In this document: positions 23,183 through 31,180 of the stretch, one piece after another
Position numbering within the stretch: the stretch's first letter is position 1
Layout of the letters: each line of letters opens with the position of its first letter
Virus record (IMG/VR): IMGVR_UViG_3300006793_000067
Coordinates: 1 to 44,390 of that record
Direction: 5' to 3' (one strand)
Length of the DNA stretch: 44,390 nt
Source: a virus
Translations under genes and position numbers: made by a program
The notes under the pieces: generated by a model
What the model saw: the letters and a program-made list of their open reading frames with translations, nothing else
Database searches by the model: none
What the model was told of the DNA's origin: nothing

Positions 23183-25800
23183 GAAAACCACTGGTCCAGC
23201 GTTGATGTTCCCACTCCTGAGACGCATCGGGACCAATTTGACCCGAGTGCACCGAGGATAGCGGCGAATGAATTGGACTGGGCGAACAGAGAATCAATGC
23301 TCATGGCCCTATCTACCTCAATACCGTGCTCGTCGGGGGTGTCACCCCATTCCACAGCAACCCTTCGGTTGGCTGGAAGTGGTGCTGGGGCCGATTTAGC
23401 GAAGAAAATGAGTGGTTTATCGCCAATATCAAAGGTAGTTCCGATGTTATCGTTGCTCCACATGGCCGCCTTATGGGCGAATGTACCCTTTTTCTTGAAC
23501 CCAAACGGCTGTCCGAAGTCCTTTTGAGGCGTTTTTTCGGCGTCAAGCATCATTTCCAGGTGCTCTCGGACCAATTCACCGACCTCAGCGGCCTCTCCAC
23601 CGTCCAAAATGCAGTCAAATATGGCCTGTTGGACCCTTTTCACCACTGGTGGGGACGATGAACGGCGCAGTTCTACCCCTCGGTAGCCGTGTTTTCCGTT
23701 GTACTGGCGGTATGCGTAGCGCTTCTTGACGCCCCATTGGAAGTATCGCTCGTAGTAGGCGTCCGGTTTGATGTTGAAGAACTCGTTTCGGGCCACATTG
23801 AGGGTCTCCTTGGTGAAATCGTGGAACGATTCGTTGAGTTCTGAGCATAGAATCTGAGCCATGTCGGTTATGTCCTGTTCGGTGAACGGACGGATTGCCT
23901 TTTCAGCCTCGTCGTGGTTCTCAATGGCGACCTTGCACGAGTCGGTGTCCTGGTACAGCGTCATGAACCGGAGTTCAACACACTCATGAGAGGCGGGTAT
24001 ATAGTCTTTTTCTGTATATACTCCTTGGTCACAGTACCACAGCGTGCGTCGGTTGATGAAATGCTTGTTCCAATCGTTGTGCAGTCGTGCGGTTTCGGTT
24101 ATGTCGGACCCAATTTCAGGGTCGGCGAGACGGAACGGTCGGTTGCGGGTCTTCTCGGTCCTACCGGAGCCAAGCACGCCGTACCAGGAGTTCATGTTCT
24201 CTTTCATGACACGCTGTTGGCGGTCCAGTAAGAGCAATCGCTCGGGGTCCTCCTCGGTACGCATCTCGTCTTTGAGAGCCTGCCGTGCACCGGCGAGGTT
24301 GCGAAGGACACGGGCCATGATGCTGACCTTGTCACGACGATACACGCGCCCTCCTCGGGTCTGTGTTGTCGGGAACGGGTACTTGCCGTCGGGGTAGTCA
24401 GCAGGGTCAACCTTGGTGTCAGGACCGAAGTTCCCAGTGATAATCGCGCTGGGGTATTCCATGGAATTGTCCAGTTCAAATGCGTTCCTCCATACACCGG
24501 TCGGAGCGTCCATGACGAACCCTCCTTGCTCAATCCCGCCCTCAGGCATGGAGTCAGCGACGACCTTGACCGACGGGAGGATGATACCCTCCTTCATCAG
24601 TAGGTGGCCCATCATGTCCTCAACGAGCATCATGTTGCTGTGGCTGTTATGGAGCGTGGAGTTATGGTAGGCAGTCTTCATGACATAGAAGGGCAGTAGG
24701 TCCAATTTGTCCATGCAACGGTGTGCACACACATTGTCCCAGGCATTGTAGACGGCGAGCATCATCGGGTCCTCTTCCATCAATTGGACGATGCGGGTTC
24801 TCGGCACCTTGCCGTAGCCCAGCGTGCTGTGACTCATCCACGAGAGTGAAGCGGCACCAGTAGTAGCGGCGGCGCCTTGGACTTGCTCGGCGTAGGCAAT
24901 TTTGGTGTCAAAGGTCGGCATGCGTCGCATGAACCCGAGGTTGGGTACGGCCAACCCTTGTTTCCACTTGAGACGGTTGCACCTGTTGACGAGGTATGGA
25001 ATATCGTAGCCCTTGATATTTTGACCAGCAATCGCGTCGGGGTTGTATCGCTTGAGAGCGTCGTTCCACCAGTTCAACAGTGAAACCTCTCGTTCCTCCA
25101 GGGTGTCACCTTCGCAGTTCACCAGCACTACCTTATCACGGTCAATAGGGGGAATGGGTTGGTCATGCTCCACGACTCCTTCCAGAGCCTCTTGGTTGGA
25201 CAAGAAACGCTTGACCAAGTTCTGTGAGGTGTGTGCGGTGGTAGCAATTTCATGAACTCCGGTGACTGAATCGTAGAGTGCGATTGACACGACTGGCTCG
25301 GGAGAGTTCTCCATGTCCAGCGAATCAGCGGTCTCAATGTCAAAGTACAGCAGGTTCGGGGTGAAGTCCGACGCTGGTACATCACTGTGTGATATGTGGA
25401 TGGGTCGCAGGGCTGTGAGGTCCTTGCTCAGGTCCACTTCAATGACGGCTTCCCAGCCGTGAATCCAGCGCACCAGCGACGACCATTTGGCGTCGGCTGA
25501 GTAGTGCGGGTAGTAGAAGTCTCGGACCTCACGAATGTGGAAGGGGGACTCGCATTGAACCTCCATGAGAGGGATGCCCTCAACGCTGGTTTTGTCGGTG
25601 GCTGAGACCTTTTTGACGCCGTCTACCTTGTTTGTCCAAGGGTGTTCAGAGAGTGGTTTGGCGGTCCAAAATAGGACCTTGCACCCGTTCACATTGAGGT
25701 TGACTGAGTCGCCGTTTCGGCGCTTGCATCGTAGGACCGTGGACCACTTGTCCTTGTCTCCGATGGCTGATACATCAAGGATTAGAAGAGGCTCCTTCAT
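23179..25800 (-). CDS. polB: DNA polymerase, family B
   Basis: 873 aa. Exonuclease motifs: YFDIETAD (Exo I, Asp154, Glu156), GQNIKGYDIPYL (Exo II, Asp266), YNAWD (Exo III, Tyr351, Asp355). Polymerase motifs: ELDNSMEYPSAI (motif A, Asp444; the usual SLYPS reads SMEYPS), VMKENMNSWYG (motif B, Lys533, Asn537, Tyr540, Gly541), YQDTDS (motif C, Asp618, Asp620). All catalytic residues are present, so proofreading and synthesis should both be active. No intein interrupts the motifs. It is preceded by the MazG-like gene with one-base overlap (TGATG) and followed by a coupled gene. The nearest visible promoter is at 26386-26404, so it is the third gene of that transcript. Confidence 0.95.
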   Translation of the reverse strand: MKEPLLILDVSAIGDKDKWSTVLRCKRRNGDSVNLNVNGCKVLFWTAKPLSEHPWTNKVDGVKKVSATDKTSVEGIPLMEVQCESPFHIREVRDFYYPHYSADAKWSSLVRWIHGWEAVIEVDLSKDLTALRPIHISHSDVPASDFTPNLLYFDIETADSLDMENSPEPVVSIALYDSVTGVHEIATTAHTSQNLVKRFLSNQEALEGVVEHDQPIPPIDRDKVVLVNCEGDTLEEREVSLLNWWNDALKRYNPDAIAGQNIKGYDIPYLVNRCNRLKWKQGLAVPNLGFMRRMPTFDTKIAYAEQVQGAAATTGAASLSWMSHSTLGYGKVPRTRIVQLMEEDPMMLAVYNAWDNVCAHRCMDKLDLLPFYVMKTAYHNSTLHNSHSNMMLVEDMMGHLLMKEGIILPSVKVVADSMPEGGIEQGGFVMDAPTGVWRNAFELDNSMEYPSAIITGNFGPDTKVDPADYPDGKYPFPTTQTRGGRVYRRDKVSIMARVLRNLAGARQALKDEMRTEEDPERLLLLDRQQRVMKENMNSWYGVLGSGRTEKTRNRPFRLADPEIGSDITETARLHNDWNKHFINRRTLWYCDQGVYTEKDYIPASHECVELRFMTLYQDTDSCKVAIENHDEAEKAIRPFTEQDITDMAQILCSELNESFHDFTKETLNVARNEFFNIKPDAYYERYFQWGVKKRYAYRQYNGKHGYRGVELRRSSSPPVVKRVQQAIFDCILDGGEAAEVGELVREHLEMMLDAEKTPQKDFGQPFGFKKKGTFAHKAAMWSNDNIGTTFDIGDKPLIFFAKSAPAPLPANRRVAVEWGDTPDEHGIEVDRAMSIDSLFAQSNSFAAILGALGSNWSRCVSGVGTSTLDQWFS
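23997..24007 (-). promoter_or_regulatory. Class A element inside polB
   Basis: The minus strand reads GAAAAAGACTATATACCCG, the same core as the class A elements elsewhere. Here it also encodes Glu-Lys-Asp-Tyr-Ile-Pro. An internal sense promoter is possible, but chance cannot be excluded. Confidence 0.3.
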
Positions 25801-26150
25801 CAGTTCCCCTCCCAGAATCTCTTCCAGAACGAGCGTCGCTTTTCAGCGGCTGGACCAGCACCCTTGACGGTGGTGAGCATTTGGTTTCGTTCCCGCCGTA
25901 GCCTGTCCGCTTCTTCGGTCAACGCTCGGCGTTCCTTCTTGATGCGTAGCAGGGCGGTAGCGAGGTACACTGTGAGGTCAAGAGCCTCTTCAATGCCCAT
26001 CTCTACCCAGGAATCGTCTTTGTTGCCCCACTGGCGGGTGTCGTCCTCGGTACGCAGTCCGTGACCGTAGCGTTCAACACCTACGGCCATGCGCTCCTTG
26101 ATGATTTCAAGAATGTCAGGGTTGTCGTCAGCCTCGTGTGGTTCAGTCAC
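25800..26150 (-). CDS. MazG-like nucleotide pyrophosphohydrolase
   Basis: 116 aa. Residues 18-70 read RMAVGVERYGHG, then a Trp/Asp segment (RQWGNKDDSWVEMGIEEALDLTVYLATALLR). The E-x2-E-x12-E/D-x2-D-type metal-binding layout across two helices is typical of all-alpha NTP pyrophosphatases (MazG-like, DUF5664 in phages). Such enzymes clean or rebalance nucleotide pools, or hydrolyse alarmone-like signals. The C-terminal 45 residues are a basic coiled coil (RIKKERRALTEEADRLRRERNQ). The start is GTG, overlapping the previous stop (GTGA). It lies immediately before polB, fitting a role in dNTP supply. Confidence 0.7.
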   Translation of the reverse strand: MTEPHEADDNPDILEIIKERMAVGVERYGHGLRTEDDTRQWGNKDDSWVEMGIEEALDLTVYLATALLRIKKERRALTEEADRLRRERNQMLTTVKGAGPAAEKRRSFWKRFWEGN

Positions 26151-26365
26151 TTTTCATCACCAGTCGCCCAAACGAAGCCGTCTTCAAGGTGTTGACGGAG
26201 ACATGAGACGCTCCAGCGCCCCATCAATTTGTCAAACCATGTTTGGTGGACGACGAATGGTATGCCCATGAAGTTCTCGCACTCAAGTGCAATCTCTTCG
26301 GCCATACTCTTGTCGTTTTGCTTTGAGAGTATTTCATAGGGCACTGTCCATTTTAGAAGTCGCAT
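26147..26365 (-). CDS. Small protein, 72 aa, first gene of the polB transcript
   Basis: ATG 26365 follows the promoter at 26386-26404 at leaderless distance. The sequence has a short strand (LLKWTVPYEIL), an acidic helix (MAEEIALECENFM) and a Trp-rich C-terminus (WFDKLMGRWSVSCLRQHLEDGFVW). No motif recognised. Co-transcribed with the MazG-like gene and polB. Confidence 0.65.
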   Translation of the reverse strand: MRLLKWTVPYEILSKQNDKSMAEEIALECENFMGIPFVVHQTWFDKLMGRWSVSCLRQHLEDGFVWATGDEK

Positions 26366-26385
26366 GGACCTATCTCATGGTCCCA

Positions 26386-26404
26386 CCTATATTAACTTGC
26401 CTAC
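26386..26404 (-). promoter_or_regulatory. TATA promoter of the polB transcript
   Basis: The minus strand reads GTAGGCAAGTTAATATAGG; it includes the stop codon of the RFC gene. It probably drives four genes including polB. Confidence 0.65.
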
Positions 26405-27399
26405 AAAACGACCTTTCGTAGGAATGCTTTGACTGCGAGCAGGTCGTCCTGTGCTACGCTCGCCCAGTACAGAGCGTCGCCGATGCTTCCGAGTATTGAC
26501 TGCGATAGGGCGAGGGGCATGCCTTCGTCCTGGGCCACGAGGTTGTAGAACGAGTTCAGAATCTCTACCCCAGTCATACCTCGCCTTCCGAGTGCATCCA
26601 CTTCCTTGTCCACCTCACGGAAGAGGCGTAGGCTATCGCTGTGAGTCGCCTTCTTGGCCTTGGCTACCTTGGCCAGTAGGGTCTTGACTTGCGTGGGTTG
26701 CATGGTCACTATGAGGTCTTCAATGTCGGCTACGAGAACCTTGCCGCTCACACGGGTGACGGTCCAGAGGAGGTTGAGTGCTTTCCTCATGGAGCCTCTA
26801 CTGGTGCTGATGAGGAGGTCCATGGCTTCTACGCTTAGGTCGCCCGATATTTGACAGAGAGCGTGCTTCATAACATCAGGAGCAACGGGACGGAACCGTG
26901 AGTCCGAGAAGGCACAGCGGTCCTTGACTGGGTCAATCAATTTCTGTGGGTAGTTCGCACTGAGAATGAATCGGGTCTGTGGGTAGCGCTCCATCATCCG
27001 TCGTAGCGCCGACTGGGCGTCCGGTGTGAGGTTGTCGCACTCATCAAGGAAGACCCAATTGAAGGGCATAGGGCGGCTCGTACCGGCCACCTCGTAGGTA
27101 CCAATGACTCCACGGCTTGCGAACTCCTTGACCTTGGTCCGAATGACGGCAATGCTCCGCTCATCGGAGGCGTTGAGTTCCAGCCAATTGGATGCCCAGG
27201 CGTCGCCGAAGGCTGTCTTCATGAAGGCTATGGCTGTGGAGGTCTTGCCCGTACCGGCAGGGCCAGCAAACAGCATGTGAGGGAACGAGGTCTCGGGGTG
27301 CTCATGCAGTTCGTTCACCATGTACTGGAGGCGGCTGACAATGTGCGGCTGTCCAATGACTTCGCTCAGGGTTGCAGGTCGGAACTTCTCGGTCCACAT
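26401..27399 (-). CDS. rfcS: Replication factor C small subunit (clamp loader ATPase)
   Basis: 332 aa, typical archaeal RFC-S length. The first residues WTEKFRP match the RFC box; Walker A GPAGTGKT (46-53), LNASDERSI (RFC box IV), Walker B VFLDECD (116-122), sensor 1 ILSANYPQKL and an SRF Arg-finger-like motif (SDSRFRPV) follow, then the helical lid and collar. It should load the host or a viral PCNA-type sliding clamp; no clamp gene was found in the window. ATG 27399 is preferred over an upstream in-frame start because the promoter lies at 27420-27440. This is a main argument for an archaeal host. Confidence 0.92.
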   Translation of the reverse strand: MWTEKFRPATLSEVIGQPHIVSRLQYMVNELHEHPETSFPHMLFAGPAGTGKTSTAIAFMKTAFGDAWASNWLELNASDERSIAVIRTKVKEFASRGVIGTYEVAGTSRPMPFNWVFLDECDNLTPDAQSALRRMMERYPQTRFILSANYPQKLIDPVKDRCAFSDSRFRPVAPDVMKHALCQISGDLSVEAMDLLISTSRGSMRKALNLLWTVTRVSGKVLVADIEDLIVTMQPTQVKTLLAKVAKAKKATHSDSLRLFREVDKEVDALGRRGMTGVEILNSFYNLVAQDEGMPLALSQSILGSIGDALYWASVAQDDLLAVKAFLRKVVL

Positions 27400-27419
27400 G
27401 GACCTATCTCCCTTGCCCA

Positions 27420-27440
27420 CCTATTTAATCAAGCAAGGGT
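27420..27440 (-). promoter_or_regulatory. TATA promoter of rfcS
   Basis: The minus strand reads CCTTGCTTGATTAAATAGG, at leaderless distance from ATG 27399; the upstream element is degenerate. Confidence 0.6.
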
Positions 27441-27743
27441 TTGACGGTACGCTTCCATGTCCTCAAGCGTTTGAATGAAGACTGCGACCCACTGTGGACC
27501 AAAGACTTCGGACGCTGGTAGGTCAGCCCATGCACAGCGGTTTTGAATGACTGCGGCTTGAGACTGAGGGCGGTTGAACACTGCGACAGTTCGCAAGCCG
27601 TGGCTGTCACGAAGGGTCAGGGAACCATTGTGAATGGCTACGACTTGGAACGCATATTTGGTTCCGTGGTCTCCATTTAGGTCAGCGAAGTAGACTTCGT
27701 TCACTTCAAACAGGGCTTGGGTTGGGGTTTGTGCTTCGGGCAT
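27429..27743 (-). CDS. Small protein, 104 aa, unknown
   Basis: ATG 27743 is preceded by the recurring CTACGACTAAAC and a strong promoter. Predicted mixed beta/alpha: VYFADLNGDHGTKYAFQVVAIHNGSLTLRDS looks like a small beta barrel (SH3 or OB-like), followed by a C-terminal helix (VFIQTLEDMEAYRQ). A nucleic-acid or protein-binding domain is possible but not demonstrated. Confidence 0.65.
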   Translation of the reverse strand: MPEAQTPTQALFEVNEVYFADLNGDHGTKYAFQVVAIHNGSLTLRDSHGLRTVAVFNRPQSQAAVIQNRCAWADLPASEVFGPQWVAVFIQTLEDMEAYRQTLA

Positions 27744-27763
27744 GTTTAGTCGTAGGGGCTACC

Positions 27764-27795
27764 CCTATTAAAGACTTTCGCCTAAAGGTACTGAG
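27764..27795 (-). promoter_or_regulatory. TATA promoter (gene starting at 27743)
   Basis: The minus strand reads CAGTACCTTTAGGCGAAAG then TCTTTAATAGG, with both outer and inner blocks. Confidence 0.75.
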
Positions 27796-27797
27796 AA

Positions 27798-28283
27798 TCA
27801 GAACGGTGACTTGCGCTTGGCGTCCATGTCAGCCTTGCGTTCATCAGCGAGGCGCTTCTTTTCAGCCAGTTCAGCGGCCTTAGCGGCCAGTTCAGCGGTC
27901 TTGTCAGCCCACCATACACCCGAGAGGCGTACAATGTCGTGAATCAATTCATCTGAGGTGTCGTGAATCTCAATTTTCCAGTCCATTCCACGCTTGAAGA
28001 AGGACACATCTTGGACATTGCGGTCGTCTGAGGCGTTGACTTTCCCTTCGGCTTTGAGTGCTTGGAATACTGAGTCTTTGACCCAAATGGAAGCGGCGCC
28101 ACGGCGGTCTCCGTAAATGGAAGCGGCCACATGCTGGTCTTCAAGGTCGGGTTTCAGGGCAATGTAGTTCACGGCCCCAGCGGAGCGTTCCACTGCGTTG
28201 AATCCGTTCAATTGGAACTCCTCTTGAATGAGGGCTTTGGTCAGTCTTTTCATTTCTTGCTTGCCTACTTTTTCGTCGGTCAT
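27798..28283 (-). CDS. Unknown protein with Lys/Ala coiled-coil tail, 161 aa
   Basis: Residues 1-110 are mixed alpha/beta (RLTKALIQEEFQLNGFNAVER, AASIWVKDSVFQAL). The C-terminal 45 residues are an Ala/Glu/Lys helix ending DAKRKSPF, coiled-coil in appearance. ATG 28283 overlaps the upstream SprT-like stop (ATGA) but an additional TATA box lies at 28305-28312, so it can be made from two transcripts. Function unknown. Confidence 0.65.
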   Translation of the reverse strand: MTDEKVGKQEMKRLTKALIQEEFQLNGFNAVERSAGAVNYIALKPDLEDQHVAASIYGDRRGAASIWVKDSVFQALKAEGKVNASDDRNVQDVSFFKRGMDWKIEIHDTSDELIHDIVRLSGVWWADKTAELAAKAAELAEKKRLADERKADMDAKRKSPF

Positions 28284-28806
28284 GATGTATCGGAGTCTTG
28301 CACACCTATATGAAGGTTATACCTTGAGTCATATTCCCCGTTTGAGTGCATCTCGCAACATATACGGCACGCTATACGCCCTTTAGGTACGGTATTGCGT
28401 AGCATAGAGGTGCCGCAGGTCACACAGGTCAGAGTGTACTCAGGGCGTTGCCGGAGGAGCCACCGTGTGAAGTCGGCTGACTCTTGCTTCCAGTGGTAGA
28501 ACTCATCCCATCCCTGCTCCAGTGCCGAGAAGGTAGGCCCATGGCCAACATCGGGTCCCAGGAGGTGGTGACACAGTTCGTGATGAAGGAGGCCCTTCAC
28601 GAGGTTCCCACGGCCGAATGCGGCTGGGTGAAATAGAATCAGCGACCGGCCCTCACGGAGCACGATACGAGCCTGCACATGCTTGAGGTCGGGGTCAAGG
28701 TAGGCGTAGTCAAAGGAGGTCGGTAGGCCCATGGCCCAGCCCCGTTCAGAGCATAGGACATAGAACAGGTGGTGAATGTGGTTGAGGTGCTCAGTAGTGA
28801 GTCCCA
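28280..28806 (-). CDS. SprT-like zinc metalloprotease
   Basis: 175 aa. LLHHELCHHLLG carries HExxH (His76, Glu77, His80) with a third candidate ligand at GHGP (His89), the SprT/Spartan pattern. A C-terminal zinc ribbon (TCVTCGTS...CRICCEMH) matches the family layout. SprT/Spartan proteins cleave proteins crosslinked to DNA or act near replication forks; the gene lies between rfcS and the accessory region, in keeping with that. ATG 28806 follows the stop of a 47-aa gene by three nucleotides. A longer upstream frame is rejected because the small gene and its promoter occupy it. Confidence 0.8.
28305..28325 (-). promoter_or_regulatory. Internal TATA promoter (gene starting at 28283)
   Basis: The minus strand reads GGTATAACCTTCATATAGG within the 3' end of the protease gene. 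Confidence 0.5.
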
Positions 28807-28809
28807 TCG

Positions 28810-28953
28810 TCAATCCTCGGCGTGAATCACCATCTCGTCGCCTACACGGGTCAGCGTGAAGGGACGCTTGGGGTTGACCAGTAGAAGCAATTGAATGGCC
28901 GCTCCAATGGTGCTGGGGTCGTCCATCAGGTCCAACCTGCGAACTTCGCCCAT
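28810..28953 (-). CDS. Small protein, 47 aa, upstream of SprT-like gene
   Basis: ATG 28953 to TGA 28810-28812, encoding MGEVRRLDLMDDPSTIGAAI and then a short strand-rich end (PFTLTRVGDEMVIHAED). A promoter with GGTATATACCG lies at 28974-28987, and the next start codon follows the stop by three bases. The size is too small to classify, but promoter, coupling and coding-like composition support it. It may regulate or partner the protease. Confidence 0.6.
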   Translation of the reverse strand: MGEVRRLDLMDDPSTIGAAIQLLLLVNPKRPFTLTRVGDEMVIHAED

Positions 28954-28973
28954 GACCCGTATGGTGACTCATA

Positions 28974-28987
28974 CGGTATATACCGGT
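28974..28987 (-). promoter_or_regulatory. Palindromic TATA promoter (gene starting at 28953)
   Basis: CGGTATATACCG is a perfect 12-bp palindrome spanning the TATA box. A second TATA-like TTGAATAGG lies just upstream (28993-29003). Confidence 0.6.
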
Positions 28988-29005
28988 TCCCCACCTATTC
29001 AACCT

Positions 29006-29476
29006 TCACCACGAAGGGTTCATGTTGAACTCTACGGGTTTTCTTGGTGGAGTGTAAATGAGCGCTACCGTCCTTTCAACATCGGCCATGAGGTCCTTGC
29101 GTCGGGTACGAATCGTTGTAATCTGTTGGCCCATGCGGTCAATCAGTGCGAATCGTGGTAAAGGTTGCTTGGGGTTCGTTGAAATCACATCACATGAGTT
29201 CCACCAGGAGGTGTCGTTGTTGTCGTCGTGGTACATGTCCATGTGAATGAACGCTTCCCAATAGCCATGACTCCCTCTGCGTACCATAACTCGGCAAGTG
29301 GTGGTCCCTGTCAATACCCCAATTTTGGGCAATTTGAAAATCCAAATCTTCACGCTTCCGGTCTTATCCAGAGGAGCATTGACATGGTTGAACATGCCTC
29401 TGTTTGCAGTCTTTTCGTCTATTTGGTAATTGACCCAGTGGCCTCGTACATCTTCTGTGAACTGTGGTTCCGTCAT
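29006..29476 (-). CDS. Unknown protein, 156 aa
   Basis: ATG 29476 (MTEPQFTEDVRGHW) is selected by the promoter at 29497-29520. Beta-rich pattern with repeated strands (SVKIWIFKLPKIGVLTGTTTCRVMVRRG, YWEAFIHMDMYH) and an Asn/Asp loop, ending RRKDLMADVERTVALIYTPP. No catalytic motif, Cys cluster or membrane segment. Unassigned. Confidence 0.65.
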   Translation of the reverse strand: MTEPQFTEDVRGHWVNYQIDEKTANRGMFNHVNAPLDKTGSVKIWIFKLPKIGVLTGTTTCRVMVRRGSHGYWEAFIHMDMYHDDNNDTSWWNSCDVISTNPKQPLPRFALIDRMGQQITTIRTRRKDLMADVERTVALIYTPPRKPVEFNMNPSW

Positions 29477-29496
29477 GTTTAGTGATACAAGCCACA

Positions 29497-29520
29497 CCTA
29501 TTTAACTGTGTCGCCTAAAG
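29497..29520 (-). promoter_or_regulatory. TATA promoter (gene starting at 29476)
   Basis: The minus strand reads CTTTAGGCGACACAGTTAAATAGG, a near-perfect consensus. Confidence 0.8.
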
Positions 29521-29524
29521 AGTC

Positions 29525-29806
29525 TTAGGACAGGGTGATACATCGGCCGTTCGGATTCGTCACCGATTTAGGGAACCAGTCAATCAACCACGCTTGGTGG
29601 TCGGCCTGGGGATTCTTGACTTGGACCGATTGAATGTCAACATCGTAGGTCTTGGCCCATTCGTTGGCCATGGAGGCTATGTGATGGAATAGGTGGTACG
29701 ACGATTCAAACGCCATGCTCGTGAACGAATCCCGCCGGTCGTTGTCCCAGAGAATCCAGAGACGGGTTCCTTCGGGGTTCCAAGAGAAAATGACTTGCTG
29801 TATCAT
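29525..29806 (-). CDS. Small protein, 93 aa, unknown
   Basis: ATG 29806 overlaps the upstream stop (ATGA). Trp/Phe/His-rich alpha-beta pattern: a strand (MIQQVIFSWNPEG, LWILWDND), a helix (SSYHLFHHIASMANEWAKTYD), then a strand (IQSVQVKNP) and WLIDWFP. This order resembles a small ferredoxin-like fold. Function unknown. Confidence 0.65.
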   Translation of the reverse strand: MIQQVIFSWNPEGTRLWILWDNDRRDSFTSMAFESSYHLFHHIASMANEWAKTYDVDIQSVQVKNPQADHQAWLIDWFPKSVTNPNGRCITLS

Positions 29807-30105
29807 GCGAACTCCACACTGACCGTAAAGTCTGCGTGAGGTGCGCCTATCAGTTCAACACTCACGCCTTTGATACACTGTACCCCGTTGAAAGTGAACT
29901 GTTGCATAGACGAGGTGTCATTGGGTGCAAACATACGACAAATGACTTCCCCGTCCCCGAGGGTGTGTGCGTCACGAACAAGGAACATCAAATCAGCCGT
30001 CTCAGGAGCGGCTGGGTCAATGATATTCGTCAGAGTTATGCTGAATAATTTGACCCGCTTTCCGGTGACTACTGCGTCGTTTGATACTACCTTGACCACT
30101 GACAT
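29803..30105 (-). CDS. Beta-rich small protein, 100 aa, unknown
   Basis: First gene of a two-gene unit. The repeated strand pattern (KRVKLFSITLTNI, ADLMFLVRDAHTL, EVICRMFAPND, QQFTFNGVQCIKGVSVELIG, DFTVSVEFA) indicates an all-beta fold of the size of small virion or lid proteins. No known motif. Two candidate promoters lie upstream: a weak TTAAGAG box at 30129-30140 and a stronger TTATATAGG box at 30160-30170. Confidence 0.65.
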   Translation of the reverse strand: MSVVKVVSNDAVVTGKRVKLFSITLTNIIDPAAPETADLMFLVRDAHTLGDGEVICRMFAPNDTSSMQQFTFNGVQCIKGVSVELIGAPHADFTVSVEFA

Positions 30106-30128
30106 GGTTCATCCTGTGCTGGTCACGG

Positions 30129-30178
30129 CTCTTAACGGTCTTGCACCCGACAAGTTCTCCTATATAATCATTTCCCCT
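30129..30178 (-). promoter_or_regulatory. Two tandem TATA-like boxes upstream of 30105
   Basis: Near box: AGACCGTTAAGAGCC, about 25-30 nt from ATG 30105. Far box: GGGGAAATGATTATATAGG (30160-30178), about 60 nt upstream, which would give a leader of about 30 nt. Both could be used. Confidence 0.5.
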
Positions 30179-30264
30179 ATAAAAACATAAGACGATTTTT
30201 GACTCAGCGTTTGAGACGGGTATGCGAGCAAATACCAGAAAATTATGGTACCGGCGTCAATAGG

Positions 30265-30295
30265 GGGGGGCCTCCAGGTGGTCCGGTGGCCCCCC
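30265..30295 (-). terminator. GC-rich hairpin after the metallopeptidase gene
   Basis: GGGGGGCC at 30265-30272 pairs with GGCCCCCC at 30288-30295 across a 15-nt loop, just past the stop of the metallopeptidase gene at 30321. No long T-run follows on the minus strand, so terminator activity is uncertain. The rest of 30179-30320 shows no gene. Confidence 0.5.
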
Positions 30296-30320
30296 AATTT
30301 TGGGCGGTTGAGGTCGCCGC

Positions 30321-31064
30321 TCAAGCGAAGGTCAAGCGGCCCCAGCGGGCGAGGAATCCCCGCAGGCTCGCTTTCACATCGGCGTCATTCTCAAACCCAG
30401 CCCAGCGGGCGAGGTGGGAAGCGCCCCGCCATGCTTGGCGCTCGCTTGGGTCCTTGCCGTATGCGACGCCGAGAGCGTGCTTCACGAGGTCGCCGGTGGT
30501 GTTCCAGCCGGTGAAGTCTTCGGACGCCTCAGCGAGGAAGCCACGGCCACCAGCGGAGCGCATGCGGCGGGAGAGTTCACGGCCAAGGGTGGCGTTCCAG
30601 TGGTGGCCGCCGTCCTTGAAGACCATGCCCGCTTGAGCGGTCTTCTTGACCACTGTGCGGTTCACGCCGAGGGCGTATTGTAGGTGGTGAATGAACTCGT
30701 GCATGAGGTGGTTGGCGCTTCGGTTGTTGAGGGCGTTGGAGTCGCCTTGGAGGTTGCACCGTAGGACCGGTGTGGCCTCGGTGCATGTGCTCTCAACGGC
30801 CATCATGGTGACTCGTCCGTATGAGTCGGTTGCTCGGTCGGTTTCCTTGAGGCCTGCGCTGTACTCTGCGGCGTGTGTGTTGCGGTCGTTGGTGAATCGG
30901 ACTTCAAGCGTTTGGCCGCTGAAATCGTAGTCAAATGCGAGGGTGTCGCACATGCGTCCGATGAGGTCGGCGGCTTCGTTCTTGACAGCCTTGGAGCCGA
31001 CCCGCTTGGTGAATGTGAGGGTGAGTCCGCAAGTTAGGTTTCGGGTGTGGGGTGTGTACGCCAT
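30321..31064 (-). CDS. Zincin-like metallopeptidase, 247 aa
   Basis: LMHEFIHHLQYAL contains HExxH (His122, Glu123, His126), with a later GGHHW that may supply further ligands. The N-terminal 110 residues are a mixed beta domain with Ser/Thr-rich strands. The C-terminus has two similar stretches, ASHLARWAGF and GFLARWGRL, encoded by a short direct duplication around 30345-30420. This is distinct from the SprT-like enzyme at 28.3-28.8 kb. The target is unknown: virion maturation, host protein cleavage or DNA-crosslink repair are all possible. Confidence 0.65.
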   Translation of the reverse strand: MAYTPHTRNLTCGLTLTFTKRVGSKAVKNEAADLIGRMCDTLAFDYDFSGQTLEVRFTNDRNTHAAEYSAGLKETDRATDSYGRVTMMAVESTCTEATPVLRCNLQGDSNALNNRSANHLMHEFIHHLQYALGVNRTVVKKTAQAGMVFKDGGHHWNATLGRELSRRMRSAGGRGFLAEASEDFTGWNTTGDLVKHALGVAYGKDPSERQAWRGASHLARWAGFENDADVKASLRGFLARWGRLTFA

Positions 31065-31083
31065 GACCTGTCGTAGTAGCAGC

Positions 31084-31110
31084 CCCTATATCAATGCACC
31101 TCTCAAAGTT
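31084..31110 (-). promoter_or_regulatory. TATA promoter (gene starting at 31064)
   Basis: The minus strand reads AACTTTGAGAGGTGCATTGATATAGGGG. Confidence 0.65.
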
Positions 31111-31180
31111 CTTCAAAACAGGCCTGAAACGGCGTTTTTCATTTTTGACCAGGTGGCCGACCACGGGCCGCCGACCCGCC

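Noticed and set aside
24000-24010. Intein or group I intron in polB
   Set aside because: All exonuclease and polymerase motifs are continuous at normal spacing.
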